From IMG/VR virus record IMGVR_UViG_3300023273_000426, positions 1-64,000 of that record: a stretch of 64,000 nt of DNA, one strand, 5' to 3'. The position numbers and the translations under genes are program-made. Below are positions 30,727-39,119 of this stretch, one piece after another. Source of the DNA: a virus. Within the stretch, counting starts at the first letter, position 1, and every line of letters starts with the position of its first letter. The notes beneath the pieces are model-generated. The model ran no database searches, was not told where the DNA came from, and was given only the letters and a program-made list of their open reading frames with translations.

Positions 30727-31160
30727 TTTCTCTTACCTTGATGGAAAATATCTCCTTCGTTGACAACTCTAAATATCATTCCTTTTTGTTTACAATACGC
30801 TTTAGCGGCGCCCCACTTGGCTTGATTGACTACATAATGCAACTTGTTTACTTTACTATTTCCTAGTTGCTCTTTGAATGTATGATTTGCTGGTTTAACT
30901 TCAATAATTTCAACATGTTGTTTGCCTGTACGATCATTGTATACTAAAAAGAAGTCTGGAACATATATAGTATATTTTCCACTCAGTGGATTTCTATAAG
31001 GAATACGAACTGCTTCACTTGCCCACTTTGTTATATTTTCATTTGTATCACACATACGCATAAAAGCAAACTCCCAACTACTTCTATAAGTAGGAGTTCT
31101 ACCGCCTATGTATTTTTCAGGGTTTTTTAATGTATACTTGCCTTGTGCAAAACGTGACAT
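30723..31160 (-). CDS. 4: Head completion protein gp4
   Basis: A 145-residue protein. GKYTLKNPEKYIGGRTPTYRSSWEFAFMRMCDTNENITKWASEAVRIPYRNP and YVPDFFLVY and IIEVKPANHTF together form the T4 gp4-type head completion family (a TnsA-like nuclease fold with Y.PDF and E.K). In T4, gp4/50 is needed to finish DNA-filled heads so that tails can attach. Motifs are split across the whole length. It shares its start with the end of the 124-residue gene. Confidence 0.88.
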   Translation of the reverse strand: MSRFAQGKYTLKNPEKYIGGRTPTYRSSWEFAFMRMCDTNENITKWASEAVRIPYRNPLSGKYTIYVPDFFLVYNDRTGKQHVEIIEVKPANHTFKEQLGNSKVNKLHYVVNQAKWGAAKAYCKQKGMIFRVVNEGDIFHQGKRK

Positions 31161-31534
31161 TATAATATAACATTTCTATTTTCGTATGTTACAACTTGAT
31201 AATCACTTGTGTAGCCGAGAGCACTTACTTTGCTTCTATTGTTATTTAAAATAGCAGCTACTAGCTGACTGAGTTTTACTTCGTCTAATCCTTTTAAACT
31301 ATCCAACAATTCAAATATATTTTTATTTTCAGATTTGGCTTGTTGTAACAGTACTGTAGTTATAGCAATAGCTGCACTTTCTTCAAACTTTCTTTTTTTA
31401 AAAAATCCCAACACACTATCAACTTCATTACTTGTGATCGATATTGATTTTGAAAAGTATCTATCAAAAAATGATTTTACTTCTGTTGCACTGTCCGTTG
31501 ATTTATTAATACTTTTATCAGTTATACTACTCAT
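31160..31534 (-). CDS. Conserved structural-region protein
   Basis: A 124-residue protein: VKSFFDRYFSKSISI, NEVDSVLGFFKKRKFEESAA and LDSLKGLDEVKLSQLVAAILNNNRSKVSALGY, then YENRNVIL. I recall a very similar order (FFD.YF, VLGFF..RGF, GL..V.LS..V) in marine T4-like phage proteins next to gp4, of unknown function. It is helical, with no enzyme motif. Its ATG follows the stop of the 427-residue gene directly (TAA ATG). Confidence 0.7.
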   Translation of the reverse strand: MSSITDKSINKSTDSATEVKSFFDRYFSKSISITSNEVDSVLGFFKKRKFEESAAIAITTVLLQQAKSENKNIFELLDSLKGLDEVKLSQLVAAILNNNRSKVSALGYTSDYQVVTYENRNVIL

Positions 31535-32818
31535 TTAACCACCTATAATATCTTCAAGAATACTAGTAAATGCTGCACCTTGTAATGTTGGATCTACTCT
31601 GTAGTTATCAACAACTGCTTGTTGCAGTTGAGATTGCTGAACTGTGTTTAAGTTATCAAACAACTGTCCATTATCATTAAAAGAGTTTGCCGATCCTTGT
31701 GCTATTGCATAGTTTCGAAGTGCATTTCTAGCCAAGTCTCTTTGTTTAATAGTGCTAGTTCTCAACTCTCTCTCAGATATTTTTGGTTCTAACGCTGCAT
31801 CAAGAAATGCTGTAGTTATAGCTGTTTGAGTTGAGTTTGTTGGAAAAAATGCATTGTTGTTGAACGGAACTCTATTATTTGTTGTAACTGGAGTAGTTGA
31901 AAATGTTGATCTTAGATTGCGTTGTTGTTCGCTATTAAAATCAGTTATTCCTATTGCTTCTAAAAATATATCAGTGAATACTTTTTTCCAACCTTCGTCT
32001 ACTCCGGTTGTTTTGTTATCCGTTGACTCTGTACTAGTACTACTATATGGACTAGGTGATCTATCATAGTGTGCATTGTCTGCAAACCCTGCTGGCTCAT
32101 CTAATCCTGTATATCCTCTATCATACAGTACAGTTTCATAATCAACACGCATGGTGTTTTTCATTACGCCTGACCCATCTGATTGATCTACTCTATCATG
32201 TTGCCATTCTCCTATGAGAGGATTCACAAGTGTAAAACTAGTAAAATGACTATCAGTGTTTTGATGATGAAGTTGGTGTATAGTTATGCTGTTAAAAAAT
32301 GGATATGTTTTGCCTGCTCTGTTAAAACCATGTCTATAAGTATTTTGAGGCTCACTATCGTATAAGCCAGTTTGATATGCACGTGGACGAGTTCCTTGAT
32401 CGGCATAGTTGCCGTCTTCATAATAATATCTATAATAGGCTTCCCATAGCAGTGTTGTTAGACCTGCTGCATCGTCATGAAATTCAATATTAACAGGATT
32501 GTAGTTTATTCTTGTTTGAACTACTTTTTTTCTATTGTATTGATTCATAGTTTCTGTATTAATAGTATATGTTGGCAAGTCAGCAGCTGATGCTAGTATA
32601 TTAAACTCACGTTTGTTTAATAAGTTGCTAACATTGTTACCAAGTGATTGTAACGCTATTGGGTTTACATCTATTACAACATGATATAGGAATTTAACTT
32701 TAGGCGATAATCTAAAGTTATTGCGTCGATACAAGTTTGCAGCATGAGTAAAATCACCCATTATACCTTTGTTGGTATCAAAATTGCTAAAGTTATCAAA
32801 GTTTCTATTTAACGGCAT
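31535..32818 (-). CDS. Tail-tube/baseplate-type structural protein
   Basis: A 427-residue protein. The N-terminal half contains KVKFLYHVVIDVNP, AADLPTYTINTETMNQYNRKKVVQTR, FHDDAAGLTTLLWEAYYRYYYED and SITIHQLHHQ, resembling the tail-tube fold seen in gp19, gp48 and gp54. The C-terminal half is Asn/Ser-rich with helical segments (ALRNYAIAQGSANS). A late box ends 4 nt before the ATG and there is no Shine-Dalgarno sequence, so the mRNA may be leaderless. A role as tube-related, baseplate-tube-initiator or neck protein is inferred from fold and position. Confidence 0.65.
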   Translation of the reverse strand: MPLNRNFDNFSNFDTNKGIMGDFTHAANLYRRNNFRLSPKVKFLYHVVIDVNPIALQSLGNNVSNLLNKREFNILASAADLPTYTINTETMNQYNRKKVVQTRINYNPVNIEFHDDAAGLTTLLWEAYYRYYYEDGNYADQGTRPRAYQTGLYDSEPQNTYRHGFNRAGKTYPFFNSITIHQLHHQNTDSHFTSFTLVNPLIGEWQHDRVDQSDGSGVMKNTMRVDYETVLYDRGYTGLDEPAGFADNAHYDRSPSPYSSTSTESTDNKTTGVDEGWKKVFTDIFLEAIGITDFNSEQQRNLRSTFSTTPVTTNNRVPFNNNAFFPTNSTQTAITTAFLDAALEPKISERELRTSTIKQRDLARNALRNYAIAQGSANSFNDNGQLFDNLNTVQQSQLQQAVVDNYRVDPTLQGAAFTSILEDIIGG

Positions 32819-32822
32819 AAAG

Positions 32823-32830
32823 TATTTATC
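32823..32830 (-). promoter_or_regulatory. T4-like late promoter box (GATAAATA)
   Basis: GATAAATA on the minus strand, 4 nt before the ATG of the 427-residue gene, and directly after the terminator of the tail-tube gene. Confidence 0.75.
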
Positions 32831-32857
32831 TTATATTTAAACAGCGCACATAACAAA

Positions 32858-32880
32858 TAAGGAGCCCAATGGGCTCCTTA
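32858..32880 (-). terminator. Terminator after the tail-tube gene
   Basis: A 10-bp stem TAAGGAGCCC / GGGCTCCTTA with a 3-nt loop, followed on the minus strand by ATTTGTT. It ends the gene 19 transcript and isolates the late box of the next gene. Confidence 0.85.
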
Positions 32881-32906
32881 GAAGTCAAGCAATCTCTTAA
32901 ATGTTA

Positions 32907-33545
32907 TTAAAGAGCGGCAGCGCCTGTGGCACCTGTGCCTGTTTCAGTATTTCGATCTTGGAAGTTGTTAGGCGTTCCAACACCTACATTAAGTTGTACA
33001 GCGTTGTCGTATTGAATATTAAGAGCTACTGTCATTGCATCATTTGCTGAGTAACTCATTGATCCGTAGTCAACACTTGTTAAATAGCAACCATACAGTT
33101 CCCAAGTTTCAAGTACAGCTGGAGTATTGGCGCCGTTGCCGCCGTCTAGTACTTCAATGCGTTGTGTAAACTTGTAGTCTTGTCCTGTAGCAGCACTAGA
33201 CTGTTCAAAGAAATCAAACTGTTTCTGTAGTTGCTCGCCTACTGAACGTTGTACGTTTCCGTTAACATCGTCACGTAAATTCATTGTAACTGCTTGCCAT
33301 TCGTGCTTGCCAGCCATATAAATTTTACTATTGTACACATCAATCGGTATTTGTTGGAATGATATGTTTGGACGGGTTGCATCAATAACCTGTTTTGTTA
33401 ATTCAGTTGTGTTGCCGGTAATACCGAAGTTTTCCAATGTTACACGGAAACGGTATTGTAGTTTCGGCATTAGCAGACCCTGACTGCTTGCACTAGTATC
33501 GTTTGCTAACGGTACTGTTAAATTTAATAGAGTTGAGATTGCCAT
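32907..33545 (-). CDS. 19: Tail tube protein gp19
   Basis: A 212-residue tube protein. LMPKLQYRFRVTLENFG, VIDATRPNISFQQIPIDVYNSKIYMAGKHEW, TMNLRDDVNG and LTSVDYGSMSYSANDAMTVALNIQYDNA match the conserved strands of T4 gp19 (163 residues). The C-terminus has a short Gly/Thr extension (TETGTGATGAAAL). Six-subunit rings of this protein form the tube through which DNA passes. It follows the sheath gene, as in T4 (18-19), with its own late box and an AAGGAG site. Confidence 0.94.
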   Translation of the reverse strand: MAISTLLNLTVPLANDTSASSQGLLMPKLQYRFRVTLENFGITGNTTELTKQVIDATRPNISFQQIPIDVYNSKIYMAGKHEWQAVTMNLRDDVNGNVQRSVGEQLQKQFDFFEQSSAATGQDYKFTQRIEVLDGGNGANTPAVLETWELYGCYLTSVDYGSMSYSANDAMTVALNIQYDNAVQLNVGVGTPNNFQDRNTETGTGATGAAAL

Positions 33546-33567
33546 CTATGTTTCTCCTTATCACATG

Positions 33568-33575
33568 TATTTATC
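33568..33575 (-). promoter_or_regulatory. T4-like late promoter box (GATAAATA) for the tail tube
   Basis: GATAAATAC on the minus strand, 22 nt before the gene 19 ATG, with AAGGAG at the right distance. Confidence 0.78.
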
Positions 33576-33579
33576 ATTT

Positions 33580-33605
33580 GTAGGGGGATTTTATTTTCCC
33601 CCTAC
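33580..33605 (-). terminator. Perfect hairpin between sheath and tube genes
   Basis: A 9-bp stem GTAGGGGGA / TCCCCCTAC with an 8-nt loop lies between the stop of gene 18 and the late box of gene 19. No T-run follows on the minus strand, so it may be a processing or stability element rather than a terminator. Confidence 0.5.
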
Positions 33606-33614
33606 TTTAATGAC

Positions 33615-36600
33615 TTATAACCCTGCGATTTCTCCTGTGTTTTTGATACGCAACGGTATGTAGATAAACTCTACTGCTTTGACTGGTTCAATAGCAATAT
33701 CTACGTACAACTCGTTTCTATCAATTCTCGCTGGTGTGTTGTTTGATTCGTCACACACAACTAAGAAGTCATATAGAGCTCTTAGTCCCACTAGTTCAAC
33801 CATTAAACTTTCTACCTGTGCTTTGATTTCATCACGTGTGATTTTATCATTTGGTTCAAATAGATATGGTTTTGTTAACTGATTCAACTGACTACGTAAG
33901 TACACTACAAGTCTTGCAACGTTGACTCTATCAAGAGCACTTGCATTTCTTGCACGAGTTTTTTGTCCAAATACAACTAGCCCAGCACCTGTTAAGAATG
34001 TGATAGGGTTGACGTTGTTTTGATACAATGTATCTCGTTGTCCTTCGTTTAGTGCTGATGCAACAAACTCGCCTTCGCCGTTGATGTAACCTGTTGAAGT
34101 TGCATTTGTAACTCCACCACGTCTTGTACCTGCTGGTGCAAACCATGGATACGCAACTTGGTCATTTAGTGCGAAAGTACGTAGTACCATATGACTTGAC
34201 GGAACAACTACATTGTTGCCTGCATTATCACTAGTAAATCCACTTGGGTAATAAACACCCATGTACTCATCTCTACTTACAAGTCCGTTATCATTATCTT
34301 CAACAACTGTATTAACGTTGGTTGCCCATTCGTTAAGAGAAGTTGCATCTGGTGTTAAACGGAAAGGTGAATCACCGATAACAAATGCTGTTAGGCCTCT
34401 GTCATAGTTTAGTGTAATCATTTCTCCGATTAGCTCTGGATAACCTGGTGTTGCCATTAAGTTAAAGATGCGTGATTCGTTGTCGCGAATGTCCTGGTTT
34501 TCGTTTAGCATTGCTTGTAGTTTTTGTACTACAACTTTACGCTGTGCCTTACGTCCAAAACTACCTGAGCCATCTGCTTCATTAGCTGATTCAGTAACCC
34601 AACGATGCGGATAATATGCTGACATTGACTCGTCACCAAAACGTTCATTGTCTGCTGCTAAGTCTACATAGTTACGCTCAAAACGCTTAACATTAAAGCC
34701 ACTTCTACGTAGATTCCAAAGTATCATGCCTTTTGGATATAGTGCTGGATCTGGACAATCTACATCTACAAAGTTACTAGTAATCAGATTAGCAATAGTA
34801 CCTGCTGTACTACTGTTTGCACCTGCTGTGTTGTAACGTGCATCTGCAAATAGTACACCATTTTCAGTTGTTTGATCTGTTGTATCTAGTTCAACCCAAC
34901 TGTTTAGTGTATTGTTCCAACGATAGATTCTTGGAAAGTTTTCAAGATCTGCTGTACTAATCCAAATATCGCCTGTTACAAGATTGCCACCGTCTGAACG
35001 ATCTCCGTCTACTGGTTCACTTGCAGCAACAATCGGACCTTCTGGGTCTGGAGCATTTGCAGGTGTAGCATCGTAATATGGTGAATCGCTGTTTAAGTAT
35101 CCAACCCATTTATCGCCATCATGTACCATGATATCAACTTCGTCAACTACACTGTTATACCATAATGCGCCGTCTGCTGCAAGAGCAGTTGGAGCATCAT
35201 TACTTGCTGTATAAGTTAGTTCTTTCCAAAGTGTCGCAATGTATGCGTTTGACAATCCAGTTGGCGAATCGTAAAAGTTTGCAGTTCCTGATTTTGTTGA
35301 GTAGTTCCAAGCAGTAAATGCATCTGTTAATGGAGTATTTGCACCATCTACAAATCTAATGTCGCCGCCGATTGCATGTGTTATTACAACTCTGTTGCTT
35401 GAATCGACACTAGCAGTAACATTAACTAATCCTGCCGCGTTAATAGCTGCTGCCATTAAATCTGCATCTGATGTTGCACCTGTTGCAGTGAATGCAATAT
35501 TTACTACTGTACTTAATGTTGCACTTCCTTTTACAGTCTCTTGAATAGTAAAATCGTTGCCGCCTGATGTAAATGTAGTACTATCAACTACACTACTAGT
35601 AATAGTTGTTGCACCTGTAGCATTACGCTTGTAAAGAGTGAAGTTGGCTAGATTTGTTGCACTTTCTGTAACATTTGCCATTGCATAAACATTAAGCGAT
35701 GTTAGATTTGCACCACCACCTGTTTTATCTAATCCAACTAGTGCTGCCGAGTTTGAAGTATATATTGGTGTGCTTACTGCATCCCATAGTTCAGTTGAAC
35801 CATTCCATACTTTTGTTTTCCAATCTGCGCCACTGTTTGGTGTAGTTGTTTTAACCCATACACTTCCTGTTGGACGAGATACAGAGTCTGCTGTTTTCCA
35901 TTCTGGAACGCTTGTGTGAGCTGTTGCTTGATGTGCTGGAGGATAATATGTTCCAGCAGCAATACCTGCATCAGTTAGTGGTGTTCCTGTACCGTTACCA
36001 AGAACAATGTTTGAATGTGTTGCGCCAGTATTTTTAAATACTAATCTATTATCTACTGCCTCTGCTGTGATTCCAACTGCACCCAGTGCTATATTAATAT
36101 CACTTACAGCTGAAGCAAGGCTAGTTCCTGTTAACGTAACTGTTACACTAAGACCTTCTGCAGATCCAATAGTGATAGTATCATTTACTGTAAATGTTGG
36201 AGTACCTGCTGTACCGGTTACTGAAGGCCAACTGCCTTTCCAATCTGCACTACCAACCTGTACCCAAGTACCTGAAGTATTTTTATACCATGTGCGGATA
36301 ATAGTTGAAACTGCTACAACTGCGTAGTCGCCAATTGCGCCAACTGCACCTTTTGGAGCAAACGGAGATGATCCTGTAGTTTGTGTTGTATCAGTAATAA
36401 CAGTTGGTGTTTTGTTAGTAAATGTTTGACCAACTTTGTTAGTTGCTGATTCAGCACTGCCGTTCCATTCAAAAACACCAAACTTTGTTACTTGAGTATC
36501 TAACCAGTAAGTTCCATTTGCCGGGTTTGCAGTTGTTGGCGTTGAACTAGCTGATATTGCTGTAAGGTCAATATCTGCTCTTACTACATACGCTCTGTTG

Positions 36601-36911
36601 CTTACGCCTAAATATGAATATGCTGCCTGTAACCCGTATTCATTTTGTTCTCCGCCATGAATAGGATTGTTGTTAGCATCTGTATAAAATGTAGGATCAC
36701 CAAACGTATCTACTAGATCTCGCTGCGATGTTAGTAGGTATGGTTTACCTGCATTGGCTTTTTGAGTTCCTGGTGCAACACCAGTTCCTGCGCCGTTTAG
36801 TTTATTTTCGCCTGTTGCGACAAATATTATAGGTACTGTGCCCGGTTCTGCTGGAGTGTAAAAACTCTCATCAATAACGCTGACCTCTACACCTGGTGAA
36901 GTTAATGCCAT
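33615..36911 (-). CDS. 18: Tail sheath protein gp18 with a large insertion
   Basis: A 1098-residue sheath protein (T4 gp18 is 659). The N-terminus (MALTSPGVEVSVIDESFY, AAYSYLGVSNRAYVVRADID) and the C-terminal third (FVIGDSPFRLTPDATSLNEW, VPSSHMVLRTFALNDQVAYPWFAP, NVARLVVYLRSQLNQLTKPYLFEPND, YDFLVVCDESNN) are those of contractile sheaths. An insertion of several hundred residues (about 130-690) has Ser/Thr-rich, tryptophan-spaced modules and two related domains (VTVTLTGTSLASAVSDIN... and VVNIAFTATGATSDADLM..., each followed by NTPLTDA or GTPLTDA), which suggests domain duplication. The insert probably faces outward. The transcript starts at a CTAAATA box. Confidence 0.93.
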   Translation of the reverse strand: MALTSPGVEVSVIDESFYTPAEPGTVPIIFVATGENKLNGAGTGVAPGTQKANAGKPYLLTSQRDLVDTFGDPTFYTDANNNPIHGGEQNEYGLQAAYSYLGVSNRAYVVRADIDLTAISASSTPTTANPANGTYWLDTQVTKFGVFEWNGSAESATNKVGQTFTNKTPTVITDTTQTTGSSPFAPKGAVGAIGDYAVVAVSTIIRTWYKNTSGTWVQVGSADWKGSWPSVTGTAGTPTFTVNDTITIGSAEGLSVTVTLTGTSLASAVSDINIALGAVGITAEAVDNRLVFKNTGATHSNIVLGNGTGTPLTDAGIAAGTYYPPAHQATAHTSVPEWKTADSVSRPTGSVWVKTTTPNSGADWKTKVWNGSTELWDAVSTPIYTSNSAALVGLDKTGGGANLTSLNVYAMANVTESATNLANFTLYKRNATGATTITSSVVDSTTFTSGGNDFTIQETVKGSATLSTVVNIAFTATGATSDADLMAAAINAAGLVNVTASVDSSNRVVITHAIGGDIRFVDGANTPLTDAFTAWNYSTKSGTANFYDSPTGLSNAYIATLWKELTYTASNDAPTALAADGALWYNSVVDEVDIMVHDGDKWVGYLNSDSPYYDATPANAPDPEGPIVAASEPVDGDRSDGGNLVTGDIWISTADLENFPRIYRWNNTLNSWVELDTTDQTTENGVLFADARYNTAGANSSTAGTIANLITSNFVDVDCPDPALYPKGMILWNLRRSGFNVKRFERNYVDLAADNERFGDESMSAYYPHRWVTESANEADGSGSFGRKAQRKVVVQKLQAMLNENQDIRDNESRIFNLMATPGYPELIGEMITLNYDRGLTAFVIGDSPFRLTPDATSLNEWATNVNTVVEDNDNGLVSRDEYMGVYYPSGFTSDNAGNNVVVPSSHMVLRTFALNDQVAYPWFAPAGTRRGGVTNATSTGYINGEGEFVASALNEGQRDTLYQNNVNPITFLTGAGLVVFGQKTRARNASALDRVNVARLVVYLRSQLNQLTKPYLFEPNDKITRDEIKAQVESLMVELVGLRALYDFLVVCDESNNTPARIDRNELYVDIAIEPVKAVEFIYIPLRIKNTGEIAGL

Positions 36912-36946
36912 TTTAAATTTCTCCTGTAAAGTGTTTCACTTACAAC

Positions 36947-36954
36947 TATTTAGC
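36947..36954 (-). promoter_or_regulatory. T4-like late promoter box (GCTAAATA) for the sheath gene
   Basis: GCTAAATAG on the minus strand, 35 nt before the sheath ATG; AGGAG follows before the ATG. Confidence 0.7.
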
Positions 36955-36986
36955 AGATCGCCGGAGAAAAAGGCGGTTTTTAGGGG

Positions 36987-37487
36987 TTAAGTACGTATAT
37001 AACTCATAAGTTCACCTACATTAAAATATAAATCGTCAAGACTTCCGTTGTTGTCAATAGTAAAATCAGCCATCCATTGTTCAAGGCTCATACTATTTCT
37101 ACGTTCAGGAGGTAAGTAATCACTACGATCAACCCATATACAATAGTCGAACACACCTGTGTTTTTCATAGCGTGAAATTCTTTTTTATTTCGAAGCCCA
37201 CAATAGATATCATAGGCTGCAAACATCTCTCTACCTAGAGTCGCTGCATCAGGAACATTATAATCGCAGATAGCATCATACCATTCTGCTCGGTGATTAT
37301 GCCTGTCAGCGTAACACTGTTCTTCATTATCATATCCATACTTGTCCTTTAACTGATCGTAAATAAACAACTTGGAGCAAAACTGACTACTGCTCTCAAA
37401 ACTATAACCATACGTATCTCTTAATATTTCGCACACAGTATCTTTACCGTGTCGGCCGTGGCCAATAACTAGTAACTTTTTCTTCAT
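36987..37487 (-). CDS. Deoxynucleoside monophosphate kinase-like P-loop protein
   Basis: A 166-residue P-loop kinase with VIGHGRHGKDTV at residues 7-18, which resembles the phosphate loop of T4 gp1-type dNMP kinase. DAATLGREMFAAYDIYCGLRNKKEF and FDYCIWVDRSDYLPPE follow, near the expected lid and base sites. It is shorter than gp1 (241). It would phosphorylate deoxynucleotides for DNA synthesis. It lies alone between two late genes and has its own sigma70-type promoter with no leader, indicating early expression inside the late block. Confidence 0.75.
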   Translation of the reverse strand: MKKKLLVIGHGRHGKDTVCEILRDTYGYSFESSSQFCSKLFIYDQLKDKYGYDNEEQCYADRHNHRAEWYDAICDYNVPDAATLGREMFAAYDIYCGLRNKKEFHAMKNTGVFDYCIWVDRSDYLPPERRNSMSLEQWMADFTIDNNGSLDDLYFNVGELMSYIRT

Positions 37488-37493
37488 AAGTTT

Positions 37494-37522
37494 AATATAG
37501 CATATTATTTAGACTTTGTCAA
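37494..37522 (-). promoter_or_regulatory. Sigma70-type promoter for the dNMP-kinase-like gene, leaderless
   Basis: A perfect TTGACA (37517-37522), a 17-nt spacer and TATATT (37494-37499) on the minus strand. Exactly 6 nt separate the -10 box from the ATG at 37487, as at 3060 and 13193. Confidence 0.88.
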
Positions 37523-38332
37523 TATCCATTTTGAAAAAAGATCTGCCCAATCAATGTGTGCTTGTTCGAGAGGATGGTCTGATTCTTTTCCACGTTTGTA
37601 TTTGTTTTTTGTTGCCCAGTTATGAAATCCAAGGCCATCTTCTTTGTGTACATTATTAGGAAGATCCAATCTTGCGATCATGTCTTGTAAAAACACATTG
37701 TCTTGATTTAATAACTCTGGTTCTATATCTTTAAATGCCGACGTAAAAAAATATTTAATATTATGATTCTCAAGCCAGTTTGTTAAATATTCAAGTTGCT
37801 GTAGTGGATAATATACATGGTTATCGTGCGTGTCACGTCTAGCATAAAACTCTACGTGTGTTCGTGTTAAATGTTCTGACGCCCACATTTGTCTTCTACT
37901 GTACAACATTTCATTTGAATAACCTCTAGTCTTACCGTCTCCGTCTGAAGGCAATGAAGTTAAAAATCTATCTTCGTGAGTTTTTATTTTTCTACCTGCA
38001 GGATATATACTAGGATATTCTCTGCGTAAAATACTTGTCCACATTACAACTACAACAATGTCTTCTGGTTTGTGTATTTTTAAATGGCGGCGAGTTTGAT
38101 ATATTACACGTCTAACTATACTGCCGTAATCTGCACCTGGCACAGCAGTATTATCAACTGTTGCATTGGGAAACATTTTTTCTTGAAGCAAGTTTGGCCA
38201 TGCAGTATAGCTTATCTCGTAGCATATTCCTTTATGAATACGATCCCAACTTTCGTCTGCAAGTTCAGAGCCTGCTGTAAAACTACAACCTCCTGCTATT
38301 ACTTTTTTGATATTAGTAAATCTGTTATCCAA
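37505..38332 (-). CDS. SGNH/GDSL-type hydrolase-like protein
   Basis: A 275-residue protein. The N-terminal IAGGCSFTAGSEL has the GxS of block I in SGNH hydrolases. TAVPGADYGSIVRRV gives the block II glycine, IVVVVMWTSILRREY resembles block III, and the C-terminal ESDHPLEQAHIDWADLF has the D-x-x-H pair of block V. The family includes esterases and acetyl-hydrolases that remove acetyl or acyl groups from glycans, which would fit envelope interaction. The late neck gene before it overlaps by 8 nt. Not a known T4 gene; probably an accessory gene. Confidence 0.75.
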   Translation of the reverse strand: MDNRFTNIKKVIAGGCSFTAGSELADESWDRIHKGICYEISYTAWPNLLQEKMFPNATVDNTAVPGADYGSIVRRVIYQTRRHLKIHKPEDIVVVVMWTSILRREYPSIYPAGRKIKTHEDRFLTSLPSDGDGKTRGYSNEMLYSRRQMWASEHLTRTHVEFYARRDTHDNHVYYPLQQLEYLTNWLENHNIKYFFTSAFKDIEPELLNQDNVFLQDMIARLDLPNNVHKEDGLGFHNWATKNKYKRGKESDHPLEQAHIDWADLFSKWILTKSK

Positions 38333-39083
38333 TTAAAAATCCGTAGCCAACACCACCTGCAACAGACATAGCTAAGTCGTTGTCAAGTTTTTCCATTTCT
38401 TGTTGAGCTTCGGCTTTAAGTGAATCACCGTTAAGTGTAGTGCCGCCACCAGGGCCAGCAATAGTAGCAAACTTACTACGTGCTTCACCTAACATATATT
38501 TACAGTTAGCAAGAGTATATTCCTTAATCCATTGAAATGCTTTGTAGTCTTTGTACAACTCAAAGTCAGGTCTATGATTATAACAATACAGCAATACTTC
38601 TTCCTCAGCTCTTGGTCTTGTTAATATAGTTAGTTTTTTTGTACTAGTGTTCCAAACAAATTCGATAAAACTACCGAACATTCTTCCTACTAGTTCTTGT
38701 TGTTGAGCAAAGAAATCGTATGTAGCAAGTCCGCCTATGCCGCTACCTGCCAACAAGTATGTGTTTGTATAAGCAAGGTTAAACGGTTCAAATGTTGTTC
38801 CGCCACTGTTGCCACCAAGTCTACTTCCTACACTACGTCTATGAACTTTACGTACCTCGATTATTTCATTAGGTAGTGTATATGCATTTACATCTTCGGT
38901 TAGTGCAAGAGTAATATAACTTTCTTCAACGCTGTTTTCGCTGCGTTGTCTATATCGTGCAGTTGCTTTTCCTAGTGCAGTTTCGTAGTGTATAGGATCT
39001 AGTTCTACATCTACCATTCCGCCACCTAGAAAGGCATTTACGTAATCAAATATTTCTTGTTTCTGTGTTGTAAGTTCGGCCAT
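38325..39083 (-). CDS. 13: Neck protein gp13
   Basis: A 252-residue homologue of the neck/head-completion protein gp13. Signatures are DYVNAFLGGGMVDVELDPIHYETAL, TARYRQRSENSVEESYI, YTLPNEIIEVRKVHRRSVGS, FEPFNLAYTNTYLL and YTLANCKYMLGEARSKFATIAGPGGG. In T4, gp13 and gp14 seal the head and join it to the tail. It is divergent from the gp14 gene; the two starts are 36 nt apart. GGAG lies upstream of the ATG. Confidence 0.9.
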   Translation of the reverse strand: MAELTTQKQEIFDYVNAFLGGGMVDVELDPIHYETALGKATARYRQRSENSVEESYITLALTEDVNAYTLPNEIIEVRKVHRRSVGSRLGGNSGGTTFEPFNLAYTNTYLLAGSGIGGLATYDFFAQQQELVGRMFGSFIEFVWNTSTKKLTILTRPRAEEEVLLYCYNHRPDFELYKDYKAFQWIKEYTLANCKYMLGEARSKFATIAGPGGGTTLNGDSLKAEAQQEMEKLDNDLAMSVAGGVGYGFLIG

Positions 39084-39099
39084 AGTTTGTCTCCACTAG

Positions 39100-39114
39100 T
39101 ATTTATGCTAAATA
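39100..39114. promoter_or_regulatory. Back-to-back late promoter boxes for gp13 and gp14
   Basis: TATTTA TGC TAAATA is a perfect 6-bp inverted repeat. The minus strand reads CATAAATA (39100-39107) toward gp13, and the plus strand GCTAAATA (39107-39114) toward gp14. For gp14 the box ends 5 nt before the ATG, so +1 falls on the start codon. Confidence 0.72.
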
Positions 39115-39119
39115 TACAT

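Noticed and set aside
36958-36985. A CGCC...GGCG hairpin with T-run between the dNMP-kinase-like and sheath genes
   Set aside because: Only 4-5 bp of stem, and the T-run is on the plus strand where no gene ends.
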